Shown piece by piece: positions 34,616-42,726 of a stretch of 64,000 bases of DNA. How positions within the stretch are numbered: position 1 is the stretch's first letter; each line of letters begins with the position of its first letter. Below the pieces are notes generated by a model, which had not been told where the DNA came from, searched no databases, and saw only the letters and a list, made by a program, of their open reading frames with translations. The stretch is from SXOA01 sp046153945. GTDB taxonomy: Bacteria; Planctomycetota; Planctomycetia; Pirellulales; Pirellulaceae. Both the position numbers and the translations under genes were made by a program. The DNA is taken from the NCBI GenBank assembly GCA_046153945.1, contig JBJXFF010000012.1, forward strand, positions 72,674 to 136,673. The letters are read 5' to 3'.

Positions 34616-34744
34616 CCCGTGGTAGGTAATCCCAAATATTTGGACCTGTCCCCACTGGCTCATCTGGCGAATAAGAAAGCAGTGCTCGAAGCGACCGGAA
34701 ACTGGCAGCGGAAGACTATCATAGTCTGGTCTTGGAAGAGCAAC

Positions 34745-36184
34745 TTATCCGTTTTTCATTGCGGTACGGGCAACGTTGCGTAGCATCCCGGCAAATACGA
34801 ACTGATGGAGCGGATAGATTCCGTACCAGTACAGCAGCCCCAACAGTCCCAAGGGATCAAAAATCGCCGTCTGGCGAATTTGGCTTCCGTGCTCGCAAGG
34901 TGTAACCTCAAATTCGAGCCACGCACGTCCAGGCAGTTTCATTTCGGCGCACAGTCGCAGCCGTTGTGGCGGCTCGTAAAGTTCCACTCGCCAGAAGTCG
35001 AGTGGATCGCCGACATGCAGTTTCTCCGGGTCGCGGCGGCCCCGCCGCACTCCGACACCGCCCACGAGTAGATCCAGAAAGCCGCGCAGCGACCATAACC
35101 AGTTGCCGTAGTACCAGCCGGTCCGACCTCCGATGCGGCGAATCGGTGCAAACGCTTGTTCCGGCGAAACTGCGACTGTGATGGTGCGCGAATCGACAAG
35201 CCGGGAGCCAAATCGTTTCCCACCCCAGACGGCGGGGGGTCCCGCGGAAGACAAGGCGTCCGACCAACGTGACTGAGCAAACTCGCGATCCTCATTAACC
35301 AGGGCGCGGGCGATCCCGTCGCGCAGCGAGCGAGGCCGCACGGTAAACGTCGTAGCAGCGAGATTGCTGGAAATGAGCGTCGGGTTCCGTAGGCTTTCAA
35401 CCAGTTTCCGGCCGATCCGGGCATACAGAGGCGTTACCAAGCCGAGCCAAAGGCTGGAAAGATAGGGCGTCAACAAGGGCACGGGAATCATCCACCGCGA
35501 GAGTCCGCGCTGTCGCGCGTACTCCTGCATGATCTGGCCATAGGAGACCTGATCTGGTCCCCCAATCTCATAAACTTGGGAAGAACCGGGGGGCAGATCC
35601 AAGGCAGCCAGTAGATAGGCCAAGAGATCTTCAATGGCGATGGGTTGGGCCTGCACCTGCACCCACCGAGGGCAGATCATGACGGGCAACCGCTCGACGA
35701 GCGAACGAATCATCTCAAACGAGAGACTTCCGGAACCGATCACGATCGAGGCACGGAACTCAATCACCTGGGGATGATATTCCCTCAGAACATCCCCGGT
35801 TTCCTGCCGGCTGCGGAGGTGCTTGGAGAGTTTGTGGTCCGGATTGCCGAGGCCACCCAAGTAAATGATCCGCCGCACTCCCGCGGCCGTCGCGGCTTGC
35901 CCAAAATTCGCGGCAGCGATCCGGTCCTCCTGCTCAAAGTCGCGACTTGCCCCCATCGAATGCACGAAATAATAGGCAGTGTCGACACCGACTAGAGCTG
36001 CCGAGAGAGATTCGCGGTCGAGCACATCGCCCGCGAAGACTTCGGTGGTCGGCCCCACTCGCTCATGGAGAACCTCAGGACGGCGGGTAAGGCAGCGAAC
36101 TGGAATGCCTCGATCTTGAAACAGAGACAATAGTCGTCCGCCAACATAGCCCGTGGCACCGGTCAATAAGATCAATCCCGGCAT
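34745..36184 (-). CDS. NAD(P)-binding SDR protein with C-terminal DUF2867
   Basis: 479 residues. The N-terminal Rossmann domain has the GATGYVGGRLL dinucleotide motif (about 8-18), then an atypical extended-SDR/NmrA pattern (DVLDRESLSAALVGVDTAYY, RIIYLGGLGN) without the classical YxxxK. Residues about 315-479 form DUF2867, a ligand-binding (START/SRPBCC-like) domain: GWYYGNWLWSLRGFLD, GDPLDFWRVE and the final FDPLGLLGLLYWYGIYPLH. This two-domain arrangement is widespread in bacteria; a role in modification or sensing of a hydrophobic compound is possible. The reaction is not known. Confidence 0.88.
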   Translation of the reverse strand: MPGLILLTGATGYVGGRLLSLFQDRGIPVRCLTRRPEVLHERVGPTTEVFAGDVLDRESLSAALVGVDTAYYFVHSMGASRDFEQEDRIAAANFGQAATAAGVRRIIYLGGLGNPDHKLSKHLRSRQETGDVLREYHPQVIEFRASIVIGSGSLSFEMIRSLVERLPVMICPRWVQVQAQPIAIEDLLAYLLAALDLPPGSSQVYEIGGPDQVSYGQIMQEYARQRGLSRWMIPVPLLTPYLSSLWLGLVTPLYARIGRKLVESLRNPTLISSNLAATTFTVRPRSLRDGIARALVNEDREFAQSRWSDALSSAGPPAVWGGKRFGSRLVDSRTITVAVSPEQAFAPIRRIGGRTGWYYGNWLWSLRGFLDLLVGGVGVRRGRRDPEKLHVGDPLDFWRVELYEPPQRLRLCAEMKLPGRAWLEFEVTPCEHGSQIRQTAIFDPLGLLGLLYWYGIYPLHQFVFAGMLRNVARTAMKNG

Positions 36185-36277
36185 CCCAGGTTCCCTTCAC
36201 TGCACTCACAATATTTGCGGCGGCTCCGTCTGTCTGCCAGCTGATTCTACCTTGCCTCCCAATTCGCTGAGGTCCAT

Positions 36278-36303
36278 CACCTCAGATATTCACCTCAGAT
36301 ATT
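36278..36303. repeat. Tandem duplication of 13 bases
   Basis: CACCTCAGATATT occurs twice head to tail, touching the stop codon of the small gene at 36303. Confidence 0.85.
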
Positions 36304-36554
36304 CACCGTAGGAACATTCGCACCAAGTACTTTGGCCTTGGAAACACTTCGATCTTCCCCAGCCACTTGGTTTGGACGACGAGCCGAATATCTTCGCGTT
36401 TGAGTGTGGCCAGAAGGGGTTGGAGTACTCTCTTCCAGCTACGGCGCAGCTTCAGCAGACTGCTAAAGTTGTCGGAGATCAAAGTGATCCCTTGACCCTC
36501 TGCCACGAGGCTCACCGGCCGGCCGGCCAAGAAACCATCTAGTCGGCCGGCCAA
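36303..36554 (-). CDS. Small basic protein of unknown function
   Basis: 83 residues from a TTG at 36554, which lies two bases after the stop of the gene upstream; an ATG at 36617 in the same frame would overlap that gene by 61 bases and is less likely. The sequence contains SLLKLRRSWKRVLQPLLATL, then DIRLVVQTKWLGKIEVFPRP and a hydrophobic basic end. No membrane helix or known domain. The tight spacing says it is made with its neighbour at 36557. Its function is unknown. Confidence 0.6.
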   Translation of the reverse strand: MAGRLDGFLAGRPVSLVAEGQGITLISDNFSSLLKLRRSWKRVLQPLLATLKREDIRLVVQTKWLGKIEVFPRPKYLVRMFLR

Positions 36555-36556
36555 AC

Positions 36557-36766
36557 TCAGTTTGGGCTCTGGCCCTTGTCCGCGGTCTTGATCTTTACCG
36601 TACCACTCAGGATCCATTCGGCGTGCTCGGCCTTCGGGCCAGTGCCGCTGGGGATTTTTACGTGCATGTCTGCGAACTCGTATGCGATCTCCGCATTCTT
36701 ACCGGTCAGTCGTTCGTAGAGCGCGATCGCGAGATCGGGCCAATTAGTCGTGTGCTCCGCTGCCAT
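36557..36766 (-). CDS. Small acidic protein of unknown function
   Basis: 69 residues. The ATG at 36766 is preceded by GGAG with good spacing. The protein reads WPDLAIALYERLTGKNAEIA, then an alternating strand pattern (FADMHVKIPSGTG, HAEWILSGTVKIKT), suggesting a helix followed by a beta hairpin. It is soluble. I do not recognise a named family, though the regular pattern and the coupled partner gene argue that it is real. Confidence 0.62.
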   Translation of the reverse strand: MAAEHTTNWPDLAIALYERLTGKNAEIAYEFADMHVKIPSGTGPKAEHAEWILSGTVKIKTADKGQSPN

Positions 36767-36857
36767 TTCAGTCTCCAAGGAAGTGTGAAAATTCGGATTT
36801 GACAAGATTCAATCCGACCTGCATCGTACAAAAACAGGTCAGGTAACCTGAATGATT

Positions 36858-37013
36858 TTATGTTTTCTGAATATTTAAGTTCTTATCCCGGGCAGCTAAC
36901 TTGGGGGATTCATCGGGATGATCGCTCGCAATGAGTGCAATCATTGCAGCTCCGATGGTCACGCCAAACACGGCGCAGCCCACCACAAAGATAGGCAACA
37001 GGCTAGCGTCCAT
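36858..37013 (-). CDS. 51-residue membrane protein
   Basis: Translation from the ATG at 37013 gives MDASLLPIFVVGCAVFGVTI, then GAAMIALIASDHPDESPKLA and a basic end. One membrane helix of about 25 residues is followed by a polar tail. The ATG overlaps the stop of the membrane-protein gene upstream by 11 bases. The gene is short but the overlap, the hydrophobic pattern and the lack of stop codons support it. Role unknown. Confidence 0.6.
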   Translation of the reverse strand: MDASLLPIFVVGCAVFGVTIGAAMIALIASDHPDESPKLAARDKNLNIQKT

Positions 37014-37182
37014 GGGATTTACTTCCTAAAACCAAAGTTCCAAAGCTCAGAATCGAGGGAACCCAAAGGCCCACAAACTGGCCCTCATCTTTGCTTCCCG
37101 AAAACCAGAGGTACACAGAGAATAGGAACGATGCCCCTGCAGCTATCACGAATCCGAGTTTAGAGATTTGAATCTTGCTCAT
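37003..37182 (-). CDS. 59-residue two-span membrane protein
   Basis: The ATG at 37182 has AGGAG seven bases upstream, a clear ribosome binding site. The protein has two hydrophobic helices: about 8-27 (KLGFVIAAGASFLFSVYLWF) and 36-53 (FVGLWVPSILSFGTLVLG), separated by a short charged loop. From memory it resembles small planctomycete membrane proteins with the YLWF...FVGLWVPSIL pattern. It overlaps the next small gene, so both are probably co-translated. Confidence 0.68.
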   Translation of the reverse strand: MSKIQISKLGFVIAAGASFLFSVYLWFSGSKDEGQFVGLWVPSILSFGTLVLGSKSHGR

Positions 37183-37254
37183 ATTTTTTCTCCTGATCTC
37201 GATCCCTCAGGCTTACCTCGCCTGACACATGCGAGGTACTCAGCTCAAGGGCAC

Positions 37255-37289
37255 TAAAAAATGTCTCCGGTCTCGTTTTGTGACCGGAG
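37255..37289 (-). terminator. Intrinsic terminator of the fasciclin gene
   Basis: On the minus strand an 8-bp stem CTCCGGTC/GACCGGAG (37265-37272 with 37282-37289) is followed after ACA by a run of six T. It lies about 80 bases after the fasciclin stop. Confidence 0.75.
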
Positions 37290-37367
37290 CACAAAGGAAC
37301 CTGTTTCGCCGGGACAAAGTCCAGGACTCCTGGCCGCAAATCCGGCAGGACTCTCTGGCTAGTAAAA

Positions 37368-37775
37368 CTAGGCAGGAAGCATAACCGAGTCGATCACGTG
37401 AATCACGCCGTTGCTGCAGGCAATGTCCGCTTGCACGACGTTTGCGTCATCGACCTTTACGCCATTTCTCGCATCAATCTTCAATTCCTGCCCCTGGACC
37501 GTCTTGGCAACCTTCAGTTTCACCACATCGGCCGCCGCAACCTTACCGGCGACGACGTGATAAGTCAGAATCCCTTGAAGCTTGGACTTGTTCTCGGGCT
37601 TGAGAAGATCCTCGATGACCGCTGCCGGGAACTGGGCGAACGCTGCGTCGGTTGGCGCGAAAACCGTGAAGGGACCAGCGCCTTTGAGCGTGTCGACCAA
37701 ACCAGCAGCCTGGACGGCGGCCACCAGAGTCTTGAACGAACCTGCCGCAACAGCGGTGTCTACAATGTCACTCAT
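37368..37775 (-). CDS. Fasciclin-domain protein
   Basis: 135 residues, one FAS1 domain: DIVDTAVAAGSFKTLVAAVQ, GPFTVFAPTDAAFAQFP (the H1 box), ILTYHVVAGKV and the last strand NGVIHVIDSVMLP (the YH and H2 regions). The start at 37775 is chosen because AAGGA stands nine bases before it; an ATG three codons upstream abuts that site. There is no signal peptide, so it is either exported by another way or cytoplasmic, as in several short bacterial fasciclin proteins. FAS1 domains mediate adhesion. It has its own terminator. Confidence 0.92.
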   Translation of the reverse strand: MSDIVDTAVAAGSFKTLVAAVQAAGLVDTLKGAGPFTVFAPTDAAFAQFPAAVIEDLLKPENKSKLQGILTYHVVAGKVAAADVVKLKVAKTVQGQELKIDARNGVKVDDANVVQADIACSNGVIHVIDSVMLPA

Positions 37776-38324
37776 GGAAAGCATTCCTTGGAAAAAGTGG
37801 GGGTTAGCTACAACGAATTGCGTTTAAAAAACGTTCAAATCGTTCATGGTTAGTAACCCGTGACGCCGGCCACCAATTAACGAGCAAACTCCGGAATTTC
37901 AGAGAAATTCACGCGATCCACGATCTGCCCGGGATTTCTGGCTATCGAGAGGCAATCTTGCGCGTTGCACTTGAGCGACTTTTTGGCCCGGATACATCGG
38001 TGCCCTTCACAACAACTCGTCGCGTTCGGCGACATTTGTTGTTTTGCAGAAATTCAAAGCCCGCCTCTGCACGAAATTAAATGCTCTCGACCAAGCACCG
38101 CGCGTCAGGTCGGTGTGAGAAATGCGGGCTAAAAGGGGTCAGTCCGGCTCCTGCGTTTTCCGCTCGCCGGGAGCGTGACGCTGGTCTTGCGCTGCGAGTT
38201 ATCAAACGTGGCGCGGTGGGGGCGTAAAATCTCGGCTCCCCTATTGTCTGTCCTGTTCCATTTCTGGATACTGTGCAAGTGGATACACTATTTAGCCAAA
38301 CAGGCATCTGAGCGGAGCTTGGAA
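37776..38324. other. Intergenic region between fasciclin and methyltransferase genes
   Basis: About 550 bases between divergent genes. It holds copy 2 of a dispersed repeat (38138-38207). No coding frame in it has protein-like features. Confidence 0.6.
38138..38207 (+). repeat. Dispersed repeat, copy 2
   Basis: Second copy of the element at 34546-34615, same orientation, about 87 percent identical over the 52-base core. It lies 117 bases before the chosen methyltransferase start. Confidence 0.75.
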
Positions 38325-40154
38325 ATGCAGGGGATTCTTTTCGAGCCCGAAGAACGTAAATCGCCAAAGCGAGGGGAAAAAGGCCGCAGCCTTAGGAGGA
38401 ACAATTCGCCAATTCCCGGTCCATTTCCGCTTAATACCGTTCAGTTGCTAGATTGCTTGGAGGGAATGAAGCTGCTCCCCGACAATTCGGTGGACGTAGC
38501 GATATGCGATCCTCCCTACAATGCTTCGAAGGGAAATTCTTGGTCCTGGGACAATTCCACTAAGCTCAAGGGTTTCGGCGGCAACTGGAACAAGGTCCGC
38601 GAGGACTGGGACGATATGCCGCTGATGGATTATCTGGAGTTTACGCTTAGTTGGCTTGAGCAGGTGAAGCGCGTCGTCAAACCAACAGGCTCTCTGTGGC
38701 TGCACGGCACCTACCACAACATGGGGATTTTGAATTTCGCTTGTCAACTTCTGAAAATCGAAATCATCAACGAAGTGATTTGGTTTAAGCGAAACAGTTT
38801 TCCCAACCTATCCGGGAGACGACTGACTGCCAGCCACGAAACCATTCTGTGGGCGCATACCGGCGGTGAGAAGAATCGCGAGTACTTTTTCAACTATGAC
38901 GGCGCAAAAGCCATGACCTGTCCGGAGGATGGCCTCAAGGAACCAGGAAAGCAGATGCGGACGGTGTGGGATATCCCTAACAATAAAGAGCGCAGCGAGC
39001 TGTCCTTGGGCAAACATCCGACGCAAAAGCCTCTGCGACTCTTGAGGCGAATGTTGTCCCTGTCCGCAAATTCGGAAGGCATTTTGCTCGTGCCGTTCGC
39101 CGGGTCTGGTTCTGATTGCGTGGCTGCGAAGGAGATGGGGTTGGACTTTATTGCGTTTGAAACCGCGCCGGAGTATGTGGCCCTGGCGCAATCGCGCCTA
39201 GCGGCACCTCAGAAGGATTTGCTAGCAAGGACAACGCCTCAATCGTTATCTGGCAATACTCCCAAGCAAAATGGCAAAGCGATTGACGAGGTAACAGATA
39301 GCGGCGTCATACCATCGCTCCTTAAATGGACAGGGAGCAAGCGTTCGCAAGCTCAGGCTATCGCCAAGTTGATCCCTCAGAATACTCGTTACCTTGAGCC
39401 CTTCCTGGGTGGGGGCGCGGTGATGTATCTGGCCGGCAGGAAAGGTGCCATCGGCGGCGACCTTTACTCGCCGCTTATTGAATTCTGGAATATTGTGAAA
39501 AACAGCCCTCATGAGTTGTGCGAGAACTATTCCGAGCAATGGTCACTGCTGCAAGATGAGCTGCGCTCAGTCAAGCATGATCAATTAGAAGCTGAACAGG
39601 GATTGCCGAAATACTATTACGCCGTCCGTCAGCGATTCAACAAAAATCCGAATCCACACGATTTGAATTTTTTGATGCGAACCTGCGTGAACGGAATTGT
39701 TCGGTTTAATGAGGACGGGGAGTTCAACAACTCTTTTCACTTGTCCCGCCCTGGAATGGAACCTCGTCGCTTTCAAAAAGCCGTTGCGCTCTGGCACCGG
39801 GCAGTAGCGAATGTTGAATTTATTTGCCAGGACTATGAGACCACGCTCTCCACGGCAGCTGCTGGCGACTTTGTTTATCTTGATCCTCCCTACGCCGGCA
39901 GTCGTCAGCGGTACGTAGCCGACCTGGACATCGAAAAACTCTTTCGAGTCCTAGAATCACTGAACTCGCGAGGAATCAAATGGGGCTTGTCGTTTGACGG
40001 CACGCGGGGCGATTGCGATTTGAAATATGAAGTACCCCAGGAACTGTATCGCCGCGTGATTTTGCTTCCCAGCGGCAATTCTCCCGTGAACAAAGTGCTC
40101 AACGGACCCGTCGAGATGGTCTACGAGTCCCTTTATACGAACTTTGAGCAATAG
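38325..40154 (+). CDS. Fused DNA methyltransferase: beta-class N4/N6 domain plus Dam-type (D12) domain
   Basis: 609 residues from the ATG at 38325, which has GGAG eight bases upstream. The first domain, about 36-295, has the beta-class order: catalytic DPPYN (62-66) early, the target-recognition region in the middle (FKRNSFPNLSGRR), GKHPTQKP and the SAM motif PFAGSGSD (257-264) late. After a linker of about 30 residues comes a Dam/D12 alpha-class domain, about 329-609: LKWTGSKRSQAQAI, LEPFLGGGAV (motif I), RFNEDGEFN and DPPYAGS (520-526). Both active sites look intact. Two enzymes in one chain are what an asymmetric recognition site needs, as in type IIS restriction systems. A decayed gene lies directly behind it. 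Confidence 0.93.
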   Translation: MQGILFEPEERKSPKRGEKGRSLRRNNSPIPGPFPLNTVQLLDCLEGMKLLPDNSVDVAICDPPYNASKGNSWSWDNSTKLKGFGGNWNKVREDWDDMPLMDYLEFTLSWLEQVKRVVKPTGSLWLHGTYHNMGILNFACQLLKIEIINEVIWFKRNSFPNLSGRRLTASHETILWAHTGGEKNREYFFNYDGAKAMTCPEDGLKEPGKQMRTVWDIPNNKERSELSLGKHPTQKPLRLLRRMLSLSANSEGILLVPFAGSGSDCVAAKEMGLDFIAFETAPEYVALAQSRLAAPQKDLLARTTPQSLSGNTPKQNGKAIDEVTDSGVIPSLLKWTGSKRSQAQAIAKLIPQNTRYLEPFLGGGAVMYLAGRKGAIGGDLYSPLIEFWNIVKNSPHELCENYSEQWSLLQDELRSVKHDQLEAEQGLPKYYYAVRQRFNKNPNPHDLNFLMRTCVNGIVRFNEDGEFNNSFHLSRPGMEPRRFQKAVALWHRAVANVEFICQDYETTLSTAAAGDFVYLDPPYAGSRQRYVADLDIEKLFRVLESLNSRGIKWGLSFDGTRGDCDLKYEVPQELYRRVILLPSGNSPVNKVLNGPVEMVYESLYTNFEQ

Positions 40155-40511
40155 TCAATTGGCTTGACGGATCTTGACCAACGGGTGCGTTGGCGGCAGC
40201 TTGCTCCTCAGATGCTGAATCACCTGCAAGCCGACCTTCGAGCTATGCCAGGCAGTGATCGTGCAACGCTCCCCTCTTTGGTCAAAGGCAAACGCCAGCA
40301 CAACATCGACTTTACCCCTCTTGAGCACGTCCGCTTCATCTGCCATTGACGAAGCCAAAAAGGCGGCCGCCGAAACAAACGTAAAGTCCTTTGCCAAGAG
40401 CTTCTTGTCCGCGTGGACCCACGACATGGTATCGAGTTGACGCTCAATGCTCGGCGTTGATGCCATCAAGTCCGTCAGGTATGCACGTGCGCCAGAATGT
40501 CTTCGTTCCAA
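40155..40511 (-). pseudogene. Open frame of unknown function, possibly the 3' part of a frameshifted gene
   Basis: About 118 codons from a TTG at 40511; the frame opens near 40530. The sequence looks protein-like: STPSIERQLDTMSWVHADKK, VSAAAFLASSMADEADVL, KVDVVLAFAFDQRG, LPPTHPLVKI. It has no ATG near its start and overlaps the end of the next frame at 40475-40717, so the two may be one gene broken by a single frameshift. The stop codon touches the stop of the methyltransferase. I cannot name a family. If it is one gene, it would be a short protein of about 190 residues or a fragment of a larger one. Confidence 0.45.
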
Positions 40512-40717
40512 CGCTCGAACCCGGGAAGAAATCTAAAACTGAACGGCTTAGCTTGGCCTGGCACAGAAAACGAAAACGCCGGACAACACAGGCTCAATTC
40601 CGGTCCACGAATCGATTCCAGTGGAACCCCTAACCCTTGAACTATCAAGGCAAATGCTCGTTCACATTCGACGATGTTGTCGCCATGAATCCCGAATTGA
40701 TACGACTCATCAGCCAC
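40475..40717 (-). pseudogene. N-terminal fragment of an unrecognised protein, possibly a restriction enzyme remnant
   Basis: 80 codons from a GTG at 40717. The sequence ESYQFGIHGDNIVECERAFA, then FRFLPGFERWNEDILAHV, looks like the ordered start of a longer protein, and from memory recalls the N-terminus of some type II restriction endonucleases; I am not sure. The frame stops abruptly at 40475, while a compatible frame (40155-40511) continues in another register. Its place beside a modification methyltransferase is what makes the restriction reading attractive. Confidence 0.4.
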
Positions 40718-41272
40718 TATCCTGCCTCACAAGCAGAAGCCCCGCTAACCAGCGTCATCTCTTGCATCGGCTTCAAGACTCTTACGGCAGCAGATTTCCC
40801 GCTGGTAAGGAACGTGGCGCAAATAAGTTCCCGAAGTAAAGCCAATCCTGCCGGAACGTGAAACGCTAGCAGCGGCTACATCGGGATGTTACTTAATTTG
40901 CATTCCTAAGGTGGATATTCTAAGGGGTAATCTTTTGGAGAAGCTTAATCAAATCGCAGTTTTACGAGCGGCTGAAAGAATGACTGGGAGTCAAAAAATC
41001 AGAGTTGATACGGGACATTTTTTCCCTGTCCGATAACTGGCGTGTCGAATGTGCGGCAAGCCCATAGTCTTATTGGCCCCCCCTGAAGAATTCGGCGGTT
41101 CGCTTTCGTCGGCAAGAAATCTTCAGAATTCTGGACGCTAGGGGCTTGAAAGTGCCGTTCTGATTGTGTAAACTTAAGTACACTAGTTGGGTTGGGCTGC
41201 GCGCGGACGTAGGGAACGGCCAGGGAGAGGATTTGAAATCTGAGACAGGGAGATGAAAAGCGGAGATCGGAA
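40718..41272. other. Intergenic region without recognisable genes
   Basis: About 550 bases, AT-richer than the rest of the window. The open frames lack ordered protein features. The repeats to the right (41273 onwards) are listed separately. Confidence 0.55.
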
Positions 41273-41423
41273 AGGCGTAAGGCGAACGGCAGATGAAAAC
41301 TTACCGCGATTGTAGCGGAACGGCGCAAGCCCGTCCGGTGTTTGGGCCACGTCCACGATTCACCGGGCGGCTTGCGCCGCACCGCTAACGGGTAAATCTT
41401 CATCTGCCGTTCGCCTAAGCTCT
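41273..41423. repeat. Long nearly palindromic element
   Basis: Outer arms AGGCGAACGGCAGATGAA (41280-41297) and its exact complement (41399-41416) enclose inner arms of about 27 bases, TAGCGGAACGGCGCAAGC... against ...CTTGCGCCGCACCGCTA, with a few mismatches. The whole 150 bases could fold into one hairpin. No coding capacity. Its form fits a MITE-like or REP-like element. Confidence 0.82.
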
Positions 41424-41452
41424 CTTCAGGAGAAGAGATAAATCAAAAACGA

Positions 41453-41595
41453 TGAATCAGGAATCACGGTTTTCGGGCCTTGATTCAGGGAGTTAGGGCG
41501 ACGTGAATTAGCGGAAATTGTGTAGCTACAGGAAGTTGCGGTGATTCATGTCAGCGTAAGTAGTTTGGAAAAAAGAGGTGTGAATCAGTGAATCA
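41453..41595. repeat. Second cluster of TGAATCA/TGATTCA words
   Basis: TGAATCA or TGATTCA occurs at 41453, 41481, 41542, 41581 and 41589. The longer unit seen at 9266 and 9309 recurs at 41543-41562 (GATTCATGTCAGCGTAAGTA) and, inverted and more diverged, at about 41491-41509. Confidence 0.72.
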
Positions 41596-41665
41596 GAGCC
41601 CTTCCACGGAGGGGTGTGCCGCGGCCCGTGTTCCTCGGCGATACTTGGGCCTGGTGCTCGCAACA

Positions 41666-41691
41666 CACGCCCACGCAAAGCCGTGGGCGTG
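41666..41691. repeat. Short hairpin with 10-bp stem
   Basis: CACGCCCACG and its exact complement are separated by six bases, 28 bases before the start of the PLP-enzyme gene. It could be a transcript-leader structure or a fragment of a dispersed repeat. Confidence 0.6.
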
Positions 41692-41718
41692 CCACCCCGA
41701 ATTCAACCATTCAATCCC

Positions 41719-42726
41719 ATGACCATTCATATCCCCACTATCGACGACGTCCGTGCCGCTGAGGCCGTGGTGCGCCCGCATGTTTCTCCCGCGCCGCTGG
41801 TCCGGTCCTGGCCGCTGGAGAAGGAGCTGGGGCTGCCGGAGGGGAGGCGGGTTTGGCTGAAGGATTATGGCTGGACGCCGGTCGGCTCGTTCAAGCTTTT
41901 GGGGGCGCTCTGCTGGGTGGGGAATCATTTGGAGCGGATCGGCAGCAGCACGGTGGTGGCCCATTCGTCGGGGAATTTTGCGTCGGGGATTTCGTATGCG
42001 GGGATGCGGTTTGGCAAGCGGGTGGTGGTGGTGATGCCGGAGACGGCTCCCAAGGTGAAGTTCAATCTCACTCGCTCGTTCGGGGCCGAGGTCCGGACCT
42101 ATGACATCACCCGCGATCACGAAACGGGGGAGCGCGACCGGCTGACGCGGGAGATCGCCGCGGGGGAAGGGGCGGTGCAGGCGTCTCCCTATGACGATCC
42201 GCATGTGATTGCCGGCAACGGCGTGGGGGGACTGGAGATTGTCAGCGACCTGCAGCGAGCGGGGCGGGGCGTTTCGCATTTCTTCTGCCAGGTGAGCGGC
42301 GGCGGCATCATGGCCGGGCACGCCCTGGCGATTGCCGATGGTTTTCCGCAGGCGAAGATCATCGGCGTTGAACCCGCGGGAGCCAACGATTTTCAGCAGT
42401 CACTGGCTGCCGGAAAGCGAGTCCGGATTGAGCGGCCGAAGAGCATCTGCGATGGCCTCTGCTCCTACGACGTCGGCGAACACAACTGGCCCATCCTCAG
42501 CAAGCATGTGAGCCAAGCCGTCGCTTTGGCGGACGAAGCGACGCAGCGGGCGATGAAATGGCTCTATGAAAAGCATGGACTGCGGACGGAACCTTCCGGC
42601 GCGATTGGGACCGCCGCGCTCCTCGGCGGCCAGGTCAATCTCGACGGGGACGGCGATATCGTCGTCGTCGTCAGTGGACGCAACGTGGACGAAGGGGCGT
42701 TCCGGAAGTGGATTGAAGTGGATTAG
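41719..42726 (+). CDS. PLP-dependent lyase/dehydratase, threonine dehydratase-like fold
   Basis: 335 residues, start at MTIHIPTIDDVRAAE. The fold-type II landmarks are present: the PLP lysine in TPVGSFKLLGA, the substrate loop AHSSGNFASGISYAG, the Gly-rich phosphate cradle VSGGGIMAG and a late SGRNVDEG. This fits threonine/serine dehydratases and serine racemase-type enzymes, which remove ammonia from hydroxy amino acids. There is no ACT domain, so it is not the feedback-regulated biosynthetic IlvA type. The exact substrate is uncertain. No amino-acid operon surrounds it. Confidence 0.85.
   Translation: MTIHIPTIDDVRAAEAVVRPHVSPAPLVRSWPLEKELGLPEGRRVWLKDYGWTPVGSFKLLGALCWVGNHLERIGSSTVVAHSSGNFASGISYAGMRFGKRVVVVMPETAPKVKFNLTRSFGAEVRTYDITRDHETGERDRLTREIAAGEGAVQASPYDDPHVIAGNGVGGLEIVSDLQRAGRGVSHFFCQVSGGGIMAGHALAIADGFPQAKIIGVEPAGANDFQQSLAAGKRVRIERPKSICDGLCSYDVGEHNWPILSKHVSQAVALADEATQRAMKWLYEKHGLRTEPSGAIGTAALLGGQVNLDGDGDIVVVVSGRNVDEGAFRKWIEVD

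Noticed and set aside
40999..41403. Open frame of 134 codons on the minus strand in the repeat-rich gap
   Set aside because: It runs through the palindromic element and shows no protein-like pattern.
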